NCBI GenBank assembly: GCA_018222965.1
Contig: JAAEZH010000044.1
Span: 1 to 44,090 of the forward strand
Length of the DNA: 44,090 bases
Direction: 5' to 3'
Origin: Bacteroidota bacterium
Lineage (GTDB): Bacteria > Bacteroidota > Bacteroidia > Chitinophagales > Saprospiraceae
The first letter of the stretch is position 1, and every line of letters starts with the position of its first letter. Positions 7,589 to 15,397 of the stretch are shown here, piece after piece. The translations under genes were made by a program, and so were the position numbers. The notes beneath the pieces are model-generated. The model made no database searches. It had not been told where the DNA came from and worked only from the letters and a program-made list of their open reading frames with translations.

Positions 7589-9553
7589 GTGTATCTAATC
7601 GGTTATGACATAGGCAGTTCGATTATTAAAGCGTCTTTGGTGGAGGCAGCTTCCGGCAGGCATGTAGATACGGTGCAGTATCCGGAACGGGAAATGGACA
7701 TTATCTCCCGCCAGAAAGGATGGGCCGAACAACAGCCCGAGCTTTGGTGGCAAAATCTTTGTCAGGCAACCCGGAAATTATTGCACAATACCCGTGTCGA
7801 TCCTGCTACTGTAAAGGCGGTTGGCATTTCCTATCAAATGCATGGATTGGTGTTGGTAGATAAAGATCAACAGGTGTTGCGACCCTCCATCATTTGGTGC
7901 GACAGTCGTGCTGTTTCTATTGGCTCGCAGGCTTTCGCCGAATTGGGAGAGCGGTATTGCCTGGAAAATTTTCTCAATAGCCCGGGCAATTTTACGGCCT
8001 CTAAACTCAAATGGGTCAAAGACCACGAGCCGGCTCTTTATCGGCAAATTCACAAAGCGCTGCTTCCCGGAGACTACATCGCCATGAAATTTACCGGTCA
8101 AATGAGTACCACGATTTCCGGACTATCGGAAGCCGTATTGTGGAATTTTAAAGAAAAACGCCTGGCAACAGAAATCCTGGATTATTACAAGCTGGATAAA
8201 GAACTACTACCTGATGTTCGTCCCACTTTCTCCATAACGGGAGAAATTAGCCGAAAGGCGGCAGCAGAAACAGGCCTGGCTCCAGGTACAGCTGTTTCTT
8301 ATCGTGCCGGCGATCAACCCAATAATGCCATGTCTCTCCATGTTTTAGAACAGGGAGAAGTTGCTGCAACTTCCGGAACTTCCGGAGTAGTTTATGGTAT
8401 TTTGGATCGTCCGCTATACGATGAAGAATCCAGAGTGAATGCCTTTGCACATGTTAATTACGAAGAAAATTTTGACCGGATCGGTATGTTGCTCTGCATC
8501 AACGGAGCCGGCATCGAATACAGTTGGATCAAACACCAACTGGCCCTCAGTACGACTACCTACGAGGACATGGAGCGCATGGCAGCCAGCGTCCCGGTAG
8601 GAGCGGAAGGAGTTTGCTTGCTCCCTTTTGGAAATGGTGCCGAACGCATTTTCAATAACCAAAACCTGGATGCCCATATCCTGCATCTGCAATTCAACAG
8701 GCATACCCGTGCCCACCTGTACAGGGCAGCGCTTGAAGGGGTAGCTTTCACCTTTGTGCACGGGATAAAGTTGCTAAAAGAAATGGGTTTGCGCCTCGAT
8801 GTGTTGCGTGTAGCTAATGACAATATGTTTCGGTCTGAAATATTCTCTTCCACCATTGCCACGCTACTGGGCGCTGAAATTCAGGTGGTGGATACGATTG
8901 GTGCGGTAGGTGCTGCCCGGGCTTCCGGTCTGGGAGTCGGTGTGTATGAAAGTTTGCAGGAGGCCATGCAGCAAAATGAGGTTAGTCGGGTATATGAACC
9001 CAATTTATCGCTGGCAGCCTGTGAGCAAGCCTATAGTTTTTGGGAAAGCAGTCTGAAAAACGCTTTTCCGGATCAGGCGGATAAAAAGCGGGAAACGCAT
9101 CAATTAAAAGGGCAGCTTAAACAGCGGGAAAAGGAATTGCGATCCAAACAAAAACTGCTCACGGCTCAATCCATTGAGTTGTCGGCCCAGGCCAAACGGA
9201 TCCGCGAATTGAGTCAGAAGATCGACAAGCTGAAAAAAACGGGTACAGAATCTACTGAAAAACCAAAAAAAAGCCGGGTAGTGAGTGCCCCCGATTCCGG
9301 TCTGTTGGAGGAGCATGTGGAATTGCTTTCAGATCCTTGGGTAATCCGTTTGAAGGAGCAATTTCCCAAATTGTCTTTTGAGGATCTCAAATTATGCTAC
9401 CTGCTTAAGCTGCGCCTTTCTACCAAAGAAGTAGCCAGCCGTCTGAATATCTCCAACCGCGGCGTTGAAACCCGCAGGTATCGCCTGCGCAAAAAGCTGG
9501 AGCTTGACCGCAGCCAACATCTCGCCGAATTTATTGATGAAATGTCATTTTAG
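7589..9553 (+). CDS. xylB: Xylulokinase (FGGY family) fused to a C-terminal coiled coil and helix-turn-helix
   Basis: A 654-residue protein where an ordinary xylulokinase has about 500. Residues 1-485 are a complete FGGY kinase: GYDIGSSIIKA phosphate loop, [10 protein letters not shown], catalytic Asp242 in AGDQPNNA, SGTSGVVYG, and the ATP-binding end around GAVGAARASG. Residues about 492-545 are a Lys/Glu/Gln-rich coiled coil. Residues about 595-650 match the winged HTH found at the end of Bacteroidota TPR and triple-Tyr regulators (LSTKEVASRLNISNRGVETRRYRLRKKL). The reading frame is continuous across the junction. The start is GTG at 7589, aligned with the N-terminus of the neighbouring paralog. 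It should phosphorylate D-xylulose and may also act as a sugar-sensing DNA-binding protein. The kinase call is firm; the regulatory role is inferred from the fused domain. Confidence 0.9.
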   Translation: MYLIGYDIGSSIIKASLVEAASGRHVDTVQYPEREMDIISRQKGWAEQQPELWWQNLCQATRKLLHNTRVDPATVKAVGISYQMHGLVLVDKDQQVLRPSIIWCDSRAVSIGSQAFAELGERYCLENFLNSPGNFTASKLKWVKDHEPALYRQIHKALLPGDYIAMKFTGQMSTTISGLSEAVLWNFKEKRLATEILDYYKLDKELLPDVRPTFSITGEISRKAAAETGLAPGTAVSYRAGDQPNNAMSLHVLEQGEVAATSGTSGVVYGILDRPLYDEESRVNAFAHVNYEENFDRIGMLLCINGAGIEYSWIKHQLALSTTTYEDMERMAASVPVGAEGVCLLPFGNGAERIFNNQNLDAHILHLQFNRHTRAHLYRAALEGVAFTFVHGIKLLKEMGLRLDVLRVANDNMFRSEIFSSTIATLLGAEIQVVDTIGAVGAARASGLGVGVYESLQEAMQQNEVSRVYEPNLSLAACEQAYSFWESSLKNAFPDQADKKRETHQLKGQLKQREKELRSKQKLLTAQSIELSAQAKRIRELSQKIDKLKKTGTESTEKPKKSRVVSAPDSGLLEEHVELLSDPWVIRLKEQFPKLSFEDLKLCYLLKLRLSTKEVASRLNISNRGVETRRYRLRKKLELDRSQHLAEFIDEMSF

Positions 9554-9563
9554 GGGTGCTGCA

Positions 9564-9585
9564 TTGACGTAATATTGGCGTAATA
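9564..9585 (+). promoter_or_regulatory. Candidate operator: tandem TTGACGTAATA / TTGGCGTAATA
   Basis: Two adjacent 11-base direct repeats differing at one base lie ten bases after the xylB1 stop, at the head of the 199-base gap before the second kinase gene. They match the layout of the element at 7564-7585. The gap is long for a Bacteroidota operon, so a second promoter under the same control is plausible. No confident -33/-7 pair was found in the gap. Confidence 0.45.
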
Positions 9586-9752
9586 AAACGCAACTGCTGG
9601 CGGGTATTTGCAGTAGGTGATTTTTATTCTCCCTTGCCCTTGTTTCCGATCTTTGTATGGAGTTCATGTTTTGTTCAGAATGTTATTCAGCCTGTCCGTG
9701 GCCTTGCATACATTTATTTAGAAGGCAGATCGGGGGGTAAAGAAATCAAGCT

Positions 9753-11255
9753 TTGTATTTACTGGGATATGATATTGGCAGTTCCTCCGTTAAGGCGGCC
9801 TTAGTAGAGGCTGAAACCGGCAAGGTTTTAGCCCGGGCTTTTCATCCGGAAAGCGAGATGGCTATTCTGGCACCTCAGGCTGGCTGGGCGGAGCAGGATC
9901 CGGAAGCCTGGTGGGAATCGGTTTGCACCATTACCCGACAAATTCTGGCAGAAACAGCCATTGATCCCACCGATATCAAAGGCATTGGCATTGCCTATCA
10001 GATGCATGGCCTGGTACTGGTAGACAAAGACCAGCAGGTATTGCGACCCTCCATTATTTGGTGCGACAGCCGGGCGGTTGCTATTGGAGACAAAGCTTTT
10101 TCTCAGATAGGAGAGGAGCGATGTTTGCAACACATGCTCAACAGTCCGGGTAATTTTACAGCTTCCAAACTGCGCTGGGTCAAGGAAAATGAACCGGCAA
10201 TTTTTGAGCGGATTCACAAAGTTATGTTGCCCGGCGATTTTATAGCGATGCGCCTGAGTGGCGAAATTCGCACTACTGTTACCGGATTGTCGGAGGGCGT
10301 GCTCTGGGATTTTAAACAAGACGATCTGGCGCATCTGGTGCTCAATGAATACGATATATCTCCTGATCTAATTCCGGAGGTTGCCGAGCAATTTAAATCA
10401 CAGGGCAGTGTCCAAAAAGAAGCCGCTGCATTAACCGGCCTGCCTGTTGGTACGGAGATTTATTATCGCTCCGGAGATCAACCCAATAATGCGCTTTCAC
10501 TCGGGGTGCTTGATCCGGGAGCGGTAGCGGCGACCGGGGGCACAAGCGGGGTGATCTACGGCATAGTTGATCAGTATAAATACGACTTACAATCCCGGAT
10601 CAACAGCTTTGCACACATCAATCACAGGCAGGAGGATCCGCGGATCGGGTTGTTGTTGTGTATTAACGGTACAGGTATCCAATACGCCTGGATGAAAAAG
10701 CAGGTGGCGGCTACGGGTATGGCTTACGCCGAAATGGAGAAACTGCTGGCCGAGGTACCTGTAGGTTCTGATGGCTTGCGGGTTTTGCCTTTCGGGAATG
10801 GTGCGGAGCGAATGCTAAACAACCTCAATCAGGGAGCACGAATCAGCAACTTGCACTTTACCCGGCATACTCAAAAGCATTTATTCCGTGCAGCTCTTGA
10901 AGGCATTGCTTTTTCCTTTGCTTATGGATTTAAAGTCTTGCAGGAGCTGGGTTTAAAGCCCGCTATTATAAAAGTTGGAAACGATAATCTGTTTCAATCT
11001 GAAACCTTTTCGACGACAGTCGCACAATTATTGAATTGTCCGATAGAGATCGTCGATACAACGGGAGCCATTGGAGCTGCAAAAGCAAGCGGATATGGTG
11101 CCGGAATATACAGCAGTCTCAAAGAAGCATTCGCGGAAAGCGAAAAAGAAAACACCTTCTTGCCCGGGAAAGGACAGGCTCCATATTTGGAGGCTTATGA
11201 TTCCTGGGAAAAGGAGTTAAAACATTATCAGGACTTTGCAAATCTAAAGGTATGA
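9753..11255 (+). CDS. xylB: Xylulokinase (FGGY family), stand-alone paralog
   Basis: A 500-residue protein of normal family length. It has [11 protein letters not shown] at the N-terminus, the [14 protein letters not shown] substrate loop, catalytic Asp242 in SGDQPNNA, and the GGTSGVIYG and [10 protein letters not shown] nucleotide-binding segments. It phosphorylates D-xylulose to D-xylulose 5-phosphate with ATP. It is closely similar to the upstream fused kinase over its whole length (for example an identical stretch around IIWCDSRAV) but lacks the coiled coil and HTH. The start is TTG at 9753, the only choice giving the family N-terminus. Its TGA stop overlaps the xylA ATG by four bases, which indicates translational coupling. 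Confidence 0.95.
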   Translation: MYLLGYDIGSSSVKAALVEAETGKVLARAFHPESEMAILAPQAGWAEQDPEAWWESVCTITRQILAETAIDPTDIKGIGIAYQMHGLVLVDKDQQVLRPSIIWCDSRAVAIGDKAFSQIGEERCLQHMLNSPGNFTASKLRWVKENEPAIFERIHKVMLPGDFIAMRLSGEIRTTVTGLSEGVLWDFKQDDLAHLVLNEYDISPDLIPEVAEQFKSQGSVQKEAAALTGLPVGTEIYYRSGDQPNNALSLGVLDPGAVAATGGTSGVIYGIVDQYKYDLQSRINSFAHINHRQEDPRIGLLLCINGTGIQYAWMKKQVAATGMAYAEMEKLLAEVPVGSDGLRVLPFGNGAERMLNNLNQGARISNLHFTRHTQKHLFRAALEGIAFSFAYGFKVLQELGLKPAIIKVGNDNLFQSETFSTTVAQLLNCPIEIVDTTGAIGAAKASGYGAGIYSSLKEAFAESEKENTFLPGKGQAPYLEAYDSWEKELKHYQDFANLKV

Positions 11256-12577
11256 AGCTTACAATAGGAGCTAAAGAATATTTTCCCGGCATTGGGGAAA
11301 TCAAATACGAAGGACGCGAGTCCCAAAATCCTCTTTCCTTTAAATGGTATGATGCAGATCGAAAGGTGGGGGATAAAACCATGGCCGAGCACTTCCGTTT
11401 TGCGGTGAGTTACTGGCACAGCTTTGGAGGTCTGGGGGGAGACCCTTTTGGTCCCGGTACCCGGATCTTGCCCTGGTTGGCTGCTGCTGATCCCGAAAAA
11501 CGGGCGAGAGATAAAATGGATGCAGCCTTTGAGTTTATCACCAAGTTGGGCATTCCCTTTTACTGTTTCCACGATTACGACCTGGTTGATGAAGCGGACA
11601 GCTTAGCGGCTTCCGAAAAGCGATTGCAAGCGATTACCGATTATGCATTAGAGAAGCAAAAAGACTCCGGAGTGAAACTGCTTTGGGGTACTGCCAATCT
11701 GTTTTCACATCCGCGTTACATGAACGGTGCAGCGACCAATCCCGATTTTACTGTAGTGGCTTACGCCGGAGGGCAGGTGAAGCATGCATTGGATGCTACC
11801 ATCAAACTGGGCGGCGAGAACTACGTTTTCTGGGGCGGACGCGAAGGCTATATGAGCCTGCTCAATACCAACATGAAAAAAGAAGTGGATCATTTGGCGC
11901 GTTTTCTGGGTATGGCCCGGGATTATGCACGCAGTCAGGGATTCAGGGGGCATTTTCTCATCGAGCCAAAACCGGCAGAGCCGAGCAAGCACCAGTACGA
12001 TTTTGACGCAGCCACGGTTTGTGGTTTCCTGAATGAATACGAACTGGCCAACGACTTCAAGTTAAATCTGGAGGTCAATCATGCTACTCTGGCTCAACAC
12101 ACCTTCCAGCACGAGTTGCAGGTCGCTGCGGATCACGGCATGTTGGCCAGTATTGATGCCAATCGGGGAGACTATCAAAACGGCTGGGATACCGATCAGT
12201 TTCCGACCAATGTATACGAACTGGCGGAAGCCTTTCTGGTCATCCTTCAGGCTGGCGGATTACAGGGGGGCGGCGTAAACTTTGATGCGAAGGTGCGTCG
12301 GAACTCTACAGACCTGATAGACATGTTTTATGCACACATTGGCGGCATGGATGCTTTTGCCAGAGGCTTGTTGATGGCGCATGATGTGCTGACCAAATCG
12401 GAGTATCCTGATTTGTTGAAAGCGCGTTATGCTTCCTTTGATTCGGGGGAGGGAAAGAAATTTGAGGATGGGGCTCTTGGATTGGAAGACCTGGCTGCAA
12501 TTGGGCATAAATCTTCTCCAAAAATGACCTCTGGCAGGCAGGAGTATTTTGAGAATTTGCTCAACCAGTACTTGTAA
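11252..12577 (+). CDS. xylA: Xylose isomerase, class II
   Basis: A 441-residue cytoplasmic enzyme that interconverts D-xylose and D-xylulose with two divalent metal ions. The length and sequence fit class II enzymes. The catalytic His107 and its partner Asp110 lie in [15 protein letters not shown] and the metal ligand Glu238 in [15 protein letters not shown] are intact. The [10 protein letters not shown] and [10 protein letters not shown] segments near the end are also typical. It follows the second xylulokinase with a four-base overlap and precedes a strong terminator, so the cluster ends here. No xylose transporter or separate xyl regulator is present in the window. Confidence 0.98.
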   Translation: MKLTIGAKEYFPGIGEIKYEGRESQNPLSFKWYDADRKVGDKTMAEHFRFAVSYWHSFGGLGGDPFGPGTRILPWLAAADPEKRARDKMDAAFEFITKLGIPFYCFHDYDLVDEADSLAASEKRLQAITDYALEKQKDSGVKLLWGTANLFSHPRYMNGAATNPDFTVVAYAGGQVKHALDATIKLGGENYVFWGGREGYMSLLNTNMKKEVDHLARFLGMARDYARSQGFRGHFLIEPKPAEPSKHQYDFDAATVCGFLNEYELANDFKLNLEVNHATLAQHTFQHELQVAADHGMLASIDANRGDYQNGWDTDQFPTNVYELAEAFLVILQAGGLQGGGVNFDAKVRRNSTDLIDMFYAHIGGMDAFARGLLMAHDVLTKSEYPDLLKARYASFDSGEGKKFEDGALGLEDLAAIGHKSSPKMTSGRQEYFENLLNQYL

Positions 12578-12613
12578 AGATCTAGTCGAATAGATAGTTT
12601 TTTATCAATGATC

Positions 12614-12660
12614 AAGTCCTGACTGGCCATGCGCCGGATCGGGACTTTTTGCTTTTTTTT
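12614..12660 (+). terminator. Rho-independent terminator of the xyl cluster
   Basis: A long stem (AGTCCTGACTGGC with GCCGGATCGGGACT, including G-T pairs and one bulge, around the loop CATGC) followed by two T runs up to position 60 of the line. It starts 36 bases after the xylA stop. Confidence 0.8.
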
Positions 12661-12780
12661 CACGGGTTTTTCCTTCAAAATGGCCCTGAAATGTTAAAGA
12701 ACTAACATAAAATGCTCATTTCGAGTCATTTATTAGGGAATATTTGGAAGGAATTTATAAATTAGGTCAAATATCGATGA

Positions 12781-12816
12781 AGTTATGTGCAATTATCAGG
12801 GAGTGCATAACTGATT
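12781..12816 (+). repeat. Hairpin element, copy 1 (loop ATTATCAGGG)
   Basis: GTTATGTGCA pairs imperfectly with TGCATAAC around the loop ATTATCAGGGAG, followed by CTGAT. A second copy with the same loop and different stem bases lies at 13088-13117. Confidence 0.4.
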
Positions 12817-13087
12817 GTAATACAAAGAGAAAGAGTTTTTATGGTCTGGGAACTTTTTTGGGTTCCCCATCGTTTTATTACTGTGTGGTGATTATAAAAA
12901 CCCGCCAATTAGAGTTTTTCAAATCGCCTGCGACCGATAATATTGGATGTCTCACTCCATCCACTGATGTTATTCCAGCAATAATTCACATCAGATAATC
13001 GGCAAGAATCAACTCGAAAATTCATGGGACTTTTCCGTAGCGCAAGCCGGTAGATACCGGTAATTGTCAATATGTGCTACTTAGTAA

Positions 13088-13117
13088 AGTGCTATTATCA
13101 GGGCGCACTGATGTATA
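13088..13117 (+). repeat. Hairpin element, copy 2 (loop ATTATCAGGG)
   Basis: AGTGC pairs with GCACT around TATTATCAGGGC, followed by GATGTA. Over the core, GTGC-W-ATTATCAGGG-M-G, it matches copy 1 at 15 of 17 bases. The paired arms differ between the copies but still pair, which is the pattern expected of a structured RNA, though short stems also arise by chance. Confidence 0.4.
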
Positions 13118-13408
13118 GGCCTTACTTTTTTGACATTTAGGAATGCCCGACAACTACAATATGAACTAATGAAGAAATGGATTAAAGCAGGAGTAGGTAA
13201 ATACCGTTTTCTATTGAAGCGAAACGGTCAATTTACAGTGTATCGTTCAAACAATCGGAACAAAGCGTTTCGCAAACAAGACTTGACCAGTGAATCGCAG
13301 AACCAGAATGAACGAATTCCTGTGACTAAAAATCCGTTTAACGATGCTGCTCGAAGGCAGTAACAGAATTGGCTTTTTTATCCCATGTAACATAAACAAA
13401 ACATTTTT

Positions 13409-14281
13409 ATGCGCGCTTTAAAAATTACAAACTCAATTACCCGGCGCGACGAAAAGTCGCTGGATCGATACCTGGCAGAGATTGCCCGGTATGAAGTGCT
13501 GAGCCCTGAAGAAGAGATAGCTCTCTTTGACCGTTTGGAGGCAGGTGACGAGCATGCTATGGAACAGATTGTTCGACACAATTTGCGCTTTGTAGTGTCT
13601 GTAGCAAAGCAGTACCAGCATTTAGGACTTGGTCTGGGTGATCTGATCAATGAAGGAAATATCGGATTGATCAAAGCGGCCAAACGATTTGATACTACCC
13701 GTGGATTTAAATTTATCTCCTATGCGGTATGGTGGATTCGTCAGGCTATTTTACAATCAATCAACGAGAAGTCCAAGCAAATACGCCTTCCCCAAAACCT
13801 CAAAGGGCGTACAAACAAAATTATGAAGAGCATTTTGGATATCCTGCAGACCAAGGAGCGGGATCCTCTTCCGGAAGAGATTGCCGAAGAAACCGGCTTT
13901 ACACTGAAAGAAGTGAAACAATGCCTCGAAACCTATAAAATGTGTGCATCTCTGGATGCGCCTGTACAGGAAGAGAATGGAGCTTCTTTGCTCACCTTTC
14001 TGGAGGATTCAAAGACCCCAAGACCTGATTTTCAGGTAGCCGTCATCGAGTCCCAACAAGCACAGGTACAGGAGTTGTTGAAATTCCTGACACCCAAGCA
14101 AGCGACTGTGATTTCTATGTACTACGGTATTGGAAGAAAGCGGTCGATCAGCCTTGGTGATATAGCCGAACAAGTTGGCGTGAGTCGCGAGCGCGTACGG
14201 CAGATTAAAGACAGAAGTTTAACAAAAATGCGGGTACGGGCCAGCCGAAATATGGAAGCTATGCTACCGGCATTAGGATGA
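13409..14281 (+). CDS. Sigma-70 family RNA polymerase sigma factor (short RpoD/SigA-like)
   Basis: A 290-residue sigma factor, close in length to the short Bacteroidota primary sigma and sharing its N-terminal style (MRALKIT, then SLDRYLAEI region 1.2). Region 2 includes NLRFVVSVAKQY, DLINEGNIGLIKAAKRFD and FKFISYAVWWIRQAI; region 3 covers about 130-215; region 4 ends with DIAEQVGVSRERVRQIKDRSL. Region 3 and the C-terminus depart from the primary-sigma pattern, for example LPQNLKGRTNKIMKS where LPLNKIGSINKI is usual. It may therefore be an alternative paralog rather than the housekeeping factor. It has no recognisable anti-sigma gene nearby. A 51-codon gene follows 25 bases downstream and is probably cotranscribed. 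Confidence 0.92.
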   Translation: MRALKITNSITRRDEKSLDRYLAEIARYEVLSPEEEIALFDRLEAGDEHAMEQIVRHNLRFVVSVAKQYQHLGLGLGDLINEGNIGLIKAAKRFDTTRGFKFISYAVWWIRQAILQSINEKSKQIRLPQNLKGRTNKIMKSILDILQTKERDPLPEEIAEETGFTLKEVKQCLETYKMCASLDAPVQEENGASLLTFLEDSKTPRPDFQVAVIESQQAQVQELLKFLTPKQATVISMYYGIGRKRSISLGDIAEQVGVSRERVRQIKDRSLTKMRVRASRNMEAMLPALG

Positions 14282-14306
14282 TTTTTAATAATTAAAATAC
14301 CAGATC

Positions 14307-14462
14307 ATGAAGCGGAAGATTAAGGTGAAGGTGCTCAAGGAGAATTCTTCGAGAGTCACGGTGAAATTTATGAGTTTAAACAGAAAAATGCCCATGCCAC
14401 GGGCAGATTTCGAAAAGCACGTAAAAGACGGGCTTTATGAAGTTGTCTCCCGCCCTGAATGA
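14307..14462 (+). CDS. Small basic protein downstream of the sigma factor
   Basis: A 51-residue open frame, ATG to TGA, lying between the sigma stop and a strong terminator. The peptide is Lys/Arg-rich (MKRKIKVKVLKENSSRVTVKF at the start, cut here) and ends DGLYEVVSRPE. It fills the space tightly (25 bases after the sigma gene, 22 before the hairpin), has no membrane segment, and looks like two or three beta strands and a helix. I do not recognise the family. Its position suggests a link to the sigma factor, which is inference. Confidence 0.6.
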   Translation: MKRKIKVKVLKENSSRVTVKFMSLNRKMPMPRADFEKHVKDGLYEVVSRPE

Positions 14463-14483
14463 TTTTAATGTTAACCTCATTAT

Positions 14484-14519
14484 AAAAAAGCAGCCTGCTT
14501 GCAGGCTGCCTTTTTTTTG
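14484..14519 (+). terminator. Rho-independent terminator of the sigma factor unit
   Basis: GCAGCCTGC and GCAGGCTGC form a 9-base-pair perfect stem around TT, flanked by a run of A before and eight T after. It follows the small protein gene by 22 bases. Confidence 0.9.
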
Positions 14520-14536
14520 TCTAATGCAAAAATTTG

Positions 14537-14597
14537 GACCTGACAGGTCGGCAACCCGTCAGGTCGCCAACCTGACGGGTCGTCGACCTGTCAGGTT
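14537..14597. repeat. Nested palindrome of GACCTGACAGGTC type
   Basis: The outer arms GACCTGACAGGTC (14537-14549) and GACCTGTCAGGTT (14585-14597) pair with one G-T. Inside them ACCCGTCAGGT (14554-14564) pairs perfectly with ACCTGACGGGT (14570-14580). Each outer arm is itself nearly palindromic. A decayed partial copy lies at 16396-16411. Both lie between convergent genes just after a terminator. Similar palindromic intergenic elements occur widely in Bacteroidota. Confidence 0.8.
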
Positions 14598-14604
14598 GAA
14601 TTTC

Positions 14605-15048
14605 CTACCGCTCGAACGTCAAAAAATCGGTACTTCCGTCTCCGCCACTTACATGAGTAAGCTCAATCTTTTCATCAGTACTGGAGAGTACGCGCCAATC
14701 GTCATTCAATTCTTCCAGCGGATCATCGTTTCCATAAAATAATACAAGCTTGGTGGTGCTGTCGTCGTTGCCGTCAGACCAGCTTCCGATAGTGGTGTTT
14801 CCATTTACCGTAGCCGTCGCAGTACCATCATCCTCAAACGTAAAGGTGTAACCCGAAAACTTCGAAGTTTCATCGTCATTGTCATCCTCAATAAAGCTGG
14901 TGATGATCCATTCGCCGGAATTGTTACTCGTTAGATCATCTGTCACATCCTGTGGGTCGGGATCCATATTTGGATCATTGGTACAGGAGGTGAAGAATGC
15001 CGCGCTCAGAATCAGCGCAAAAAGAGAAAATTTCATTAGATATTTCAT
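14605..15048 (-). CDS. Small lipocalin-like lipoprotein
   Basis: A 147-residue lipoprotein with a signal ending at Cys22 (AFFTSC) and an acidic Asp/Asn/Thr linker to about residue 45. The mature domain (GEWIITSFIEDDNDDETSKF, YTFTFEDDGTATATVNGNT, GSWSDGND, and a final strand DFLTFER) has the alternating short strands and GxW pattern of lipocalin-like DUFs common in Bacteroidota lipoproteins. It is exposed on or anchored in the envelope; its ligand is unknown. It is monocistronic and converges on the sigma unit. Confidence 0.8.
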   Translation of the reverse strand: MKYLMKFSLFALILSAAFFTSCTNDPNMDPDPQDVTDDLTSNNSGEWIITSFIEDDNDDETSKFSGYTFTFEDDGTATATVNGNTTIGSWSDGNDDSTTKLVLFYGNDDPLEELNDDWRVLSSTDEKIELTHVSGGDGSTDFLTFER

Positions 15049-15397
15049 GATAGCAAATTTTAAACAGGGGTATCAAGAGTGATTTGCTTTCATAACGAGT
15101 CGGAAAACCTACTTGTTTGACTAATGTCCATCCCAAATTCCGAACCCGAAATATTAGTTTCTGAATAAGAGAAAAGACAGGTTAAAAGGCTGACCAAATA
15201 AAGTGTTATCAAATTCCAGTGCCTTTCGGCATTAAATTCTTAGAAGGATGTTAAAAGAGATAAACTTCGGTTAAGAAAATAGTAAAGCAAGCTTTCAACT
15301 TGTGGAATAAGGGCTTTCCCGGCTAAGTTTGTGTTGTCAGTTGATGAATAATCAACGCTTAAAAATCACCCAACACACACGTTAAAACATCCAAACC
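15049..15397. other. Divergent intergenic region
   Basis: This 349-base stretch separates two divergently transcribed lipoprotein genes and should hold both promoters. The plus-strand promoter is listed separately. For the minus-strand gene I see no exact TAnnTTTG box. No short open frame worth reporting is present. Confidence 0.6.
15300..15331 (+). promoter_or_regulatory. Bacteroidota-type promoter for the LRR-like lipoprotein gene
   Basis: TTG at 15300-15302 and an exact TAAGTTTG (-7 consensus TAnnTTTG) at 15324-15331, separated by 21 bases. Transcription would begin near 15338, leaving a leader of about 60 bases before the ATG at 15398. Confidence 0.5.

Larger units (their letters stand above)
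12661..13408 (+). other. Long stretch without a convincing gene, upstream of the sigma factor
   Basis: About 750 bases. The only open frames are short. One at 13130-13363 could start internally at 13169 and give a basic 64-residue peptide; I cannot support it. The stretch holds a duplicated hairpin-like element (12781-12816 and 13088-13117) and a small palindrome (CCGGTAGATACCGG near 13049). No exact TAnnTTTG promoter box was found. It may be a long leader or contain a small RNA. Confidence 0.5.

Noticed and set aside
9648-9655. GATCTTTG as a -7 element for the second xylulokinase gene
   Set aside because: It departs from TAnnTTTG at its first base, and no TTG lies at the expected distance upstream.
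12744-12998. Short open frame of 84 codons in the same gap
   Set aside because: Overlaps the hairpin element and shows no protein-like pattern.
13130-13363. Short open frame of 77 codons before the sigma factor
   Set aside because: Basic and low in information, no recognisable family, no supporting start context; possible but unsupported.
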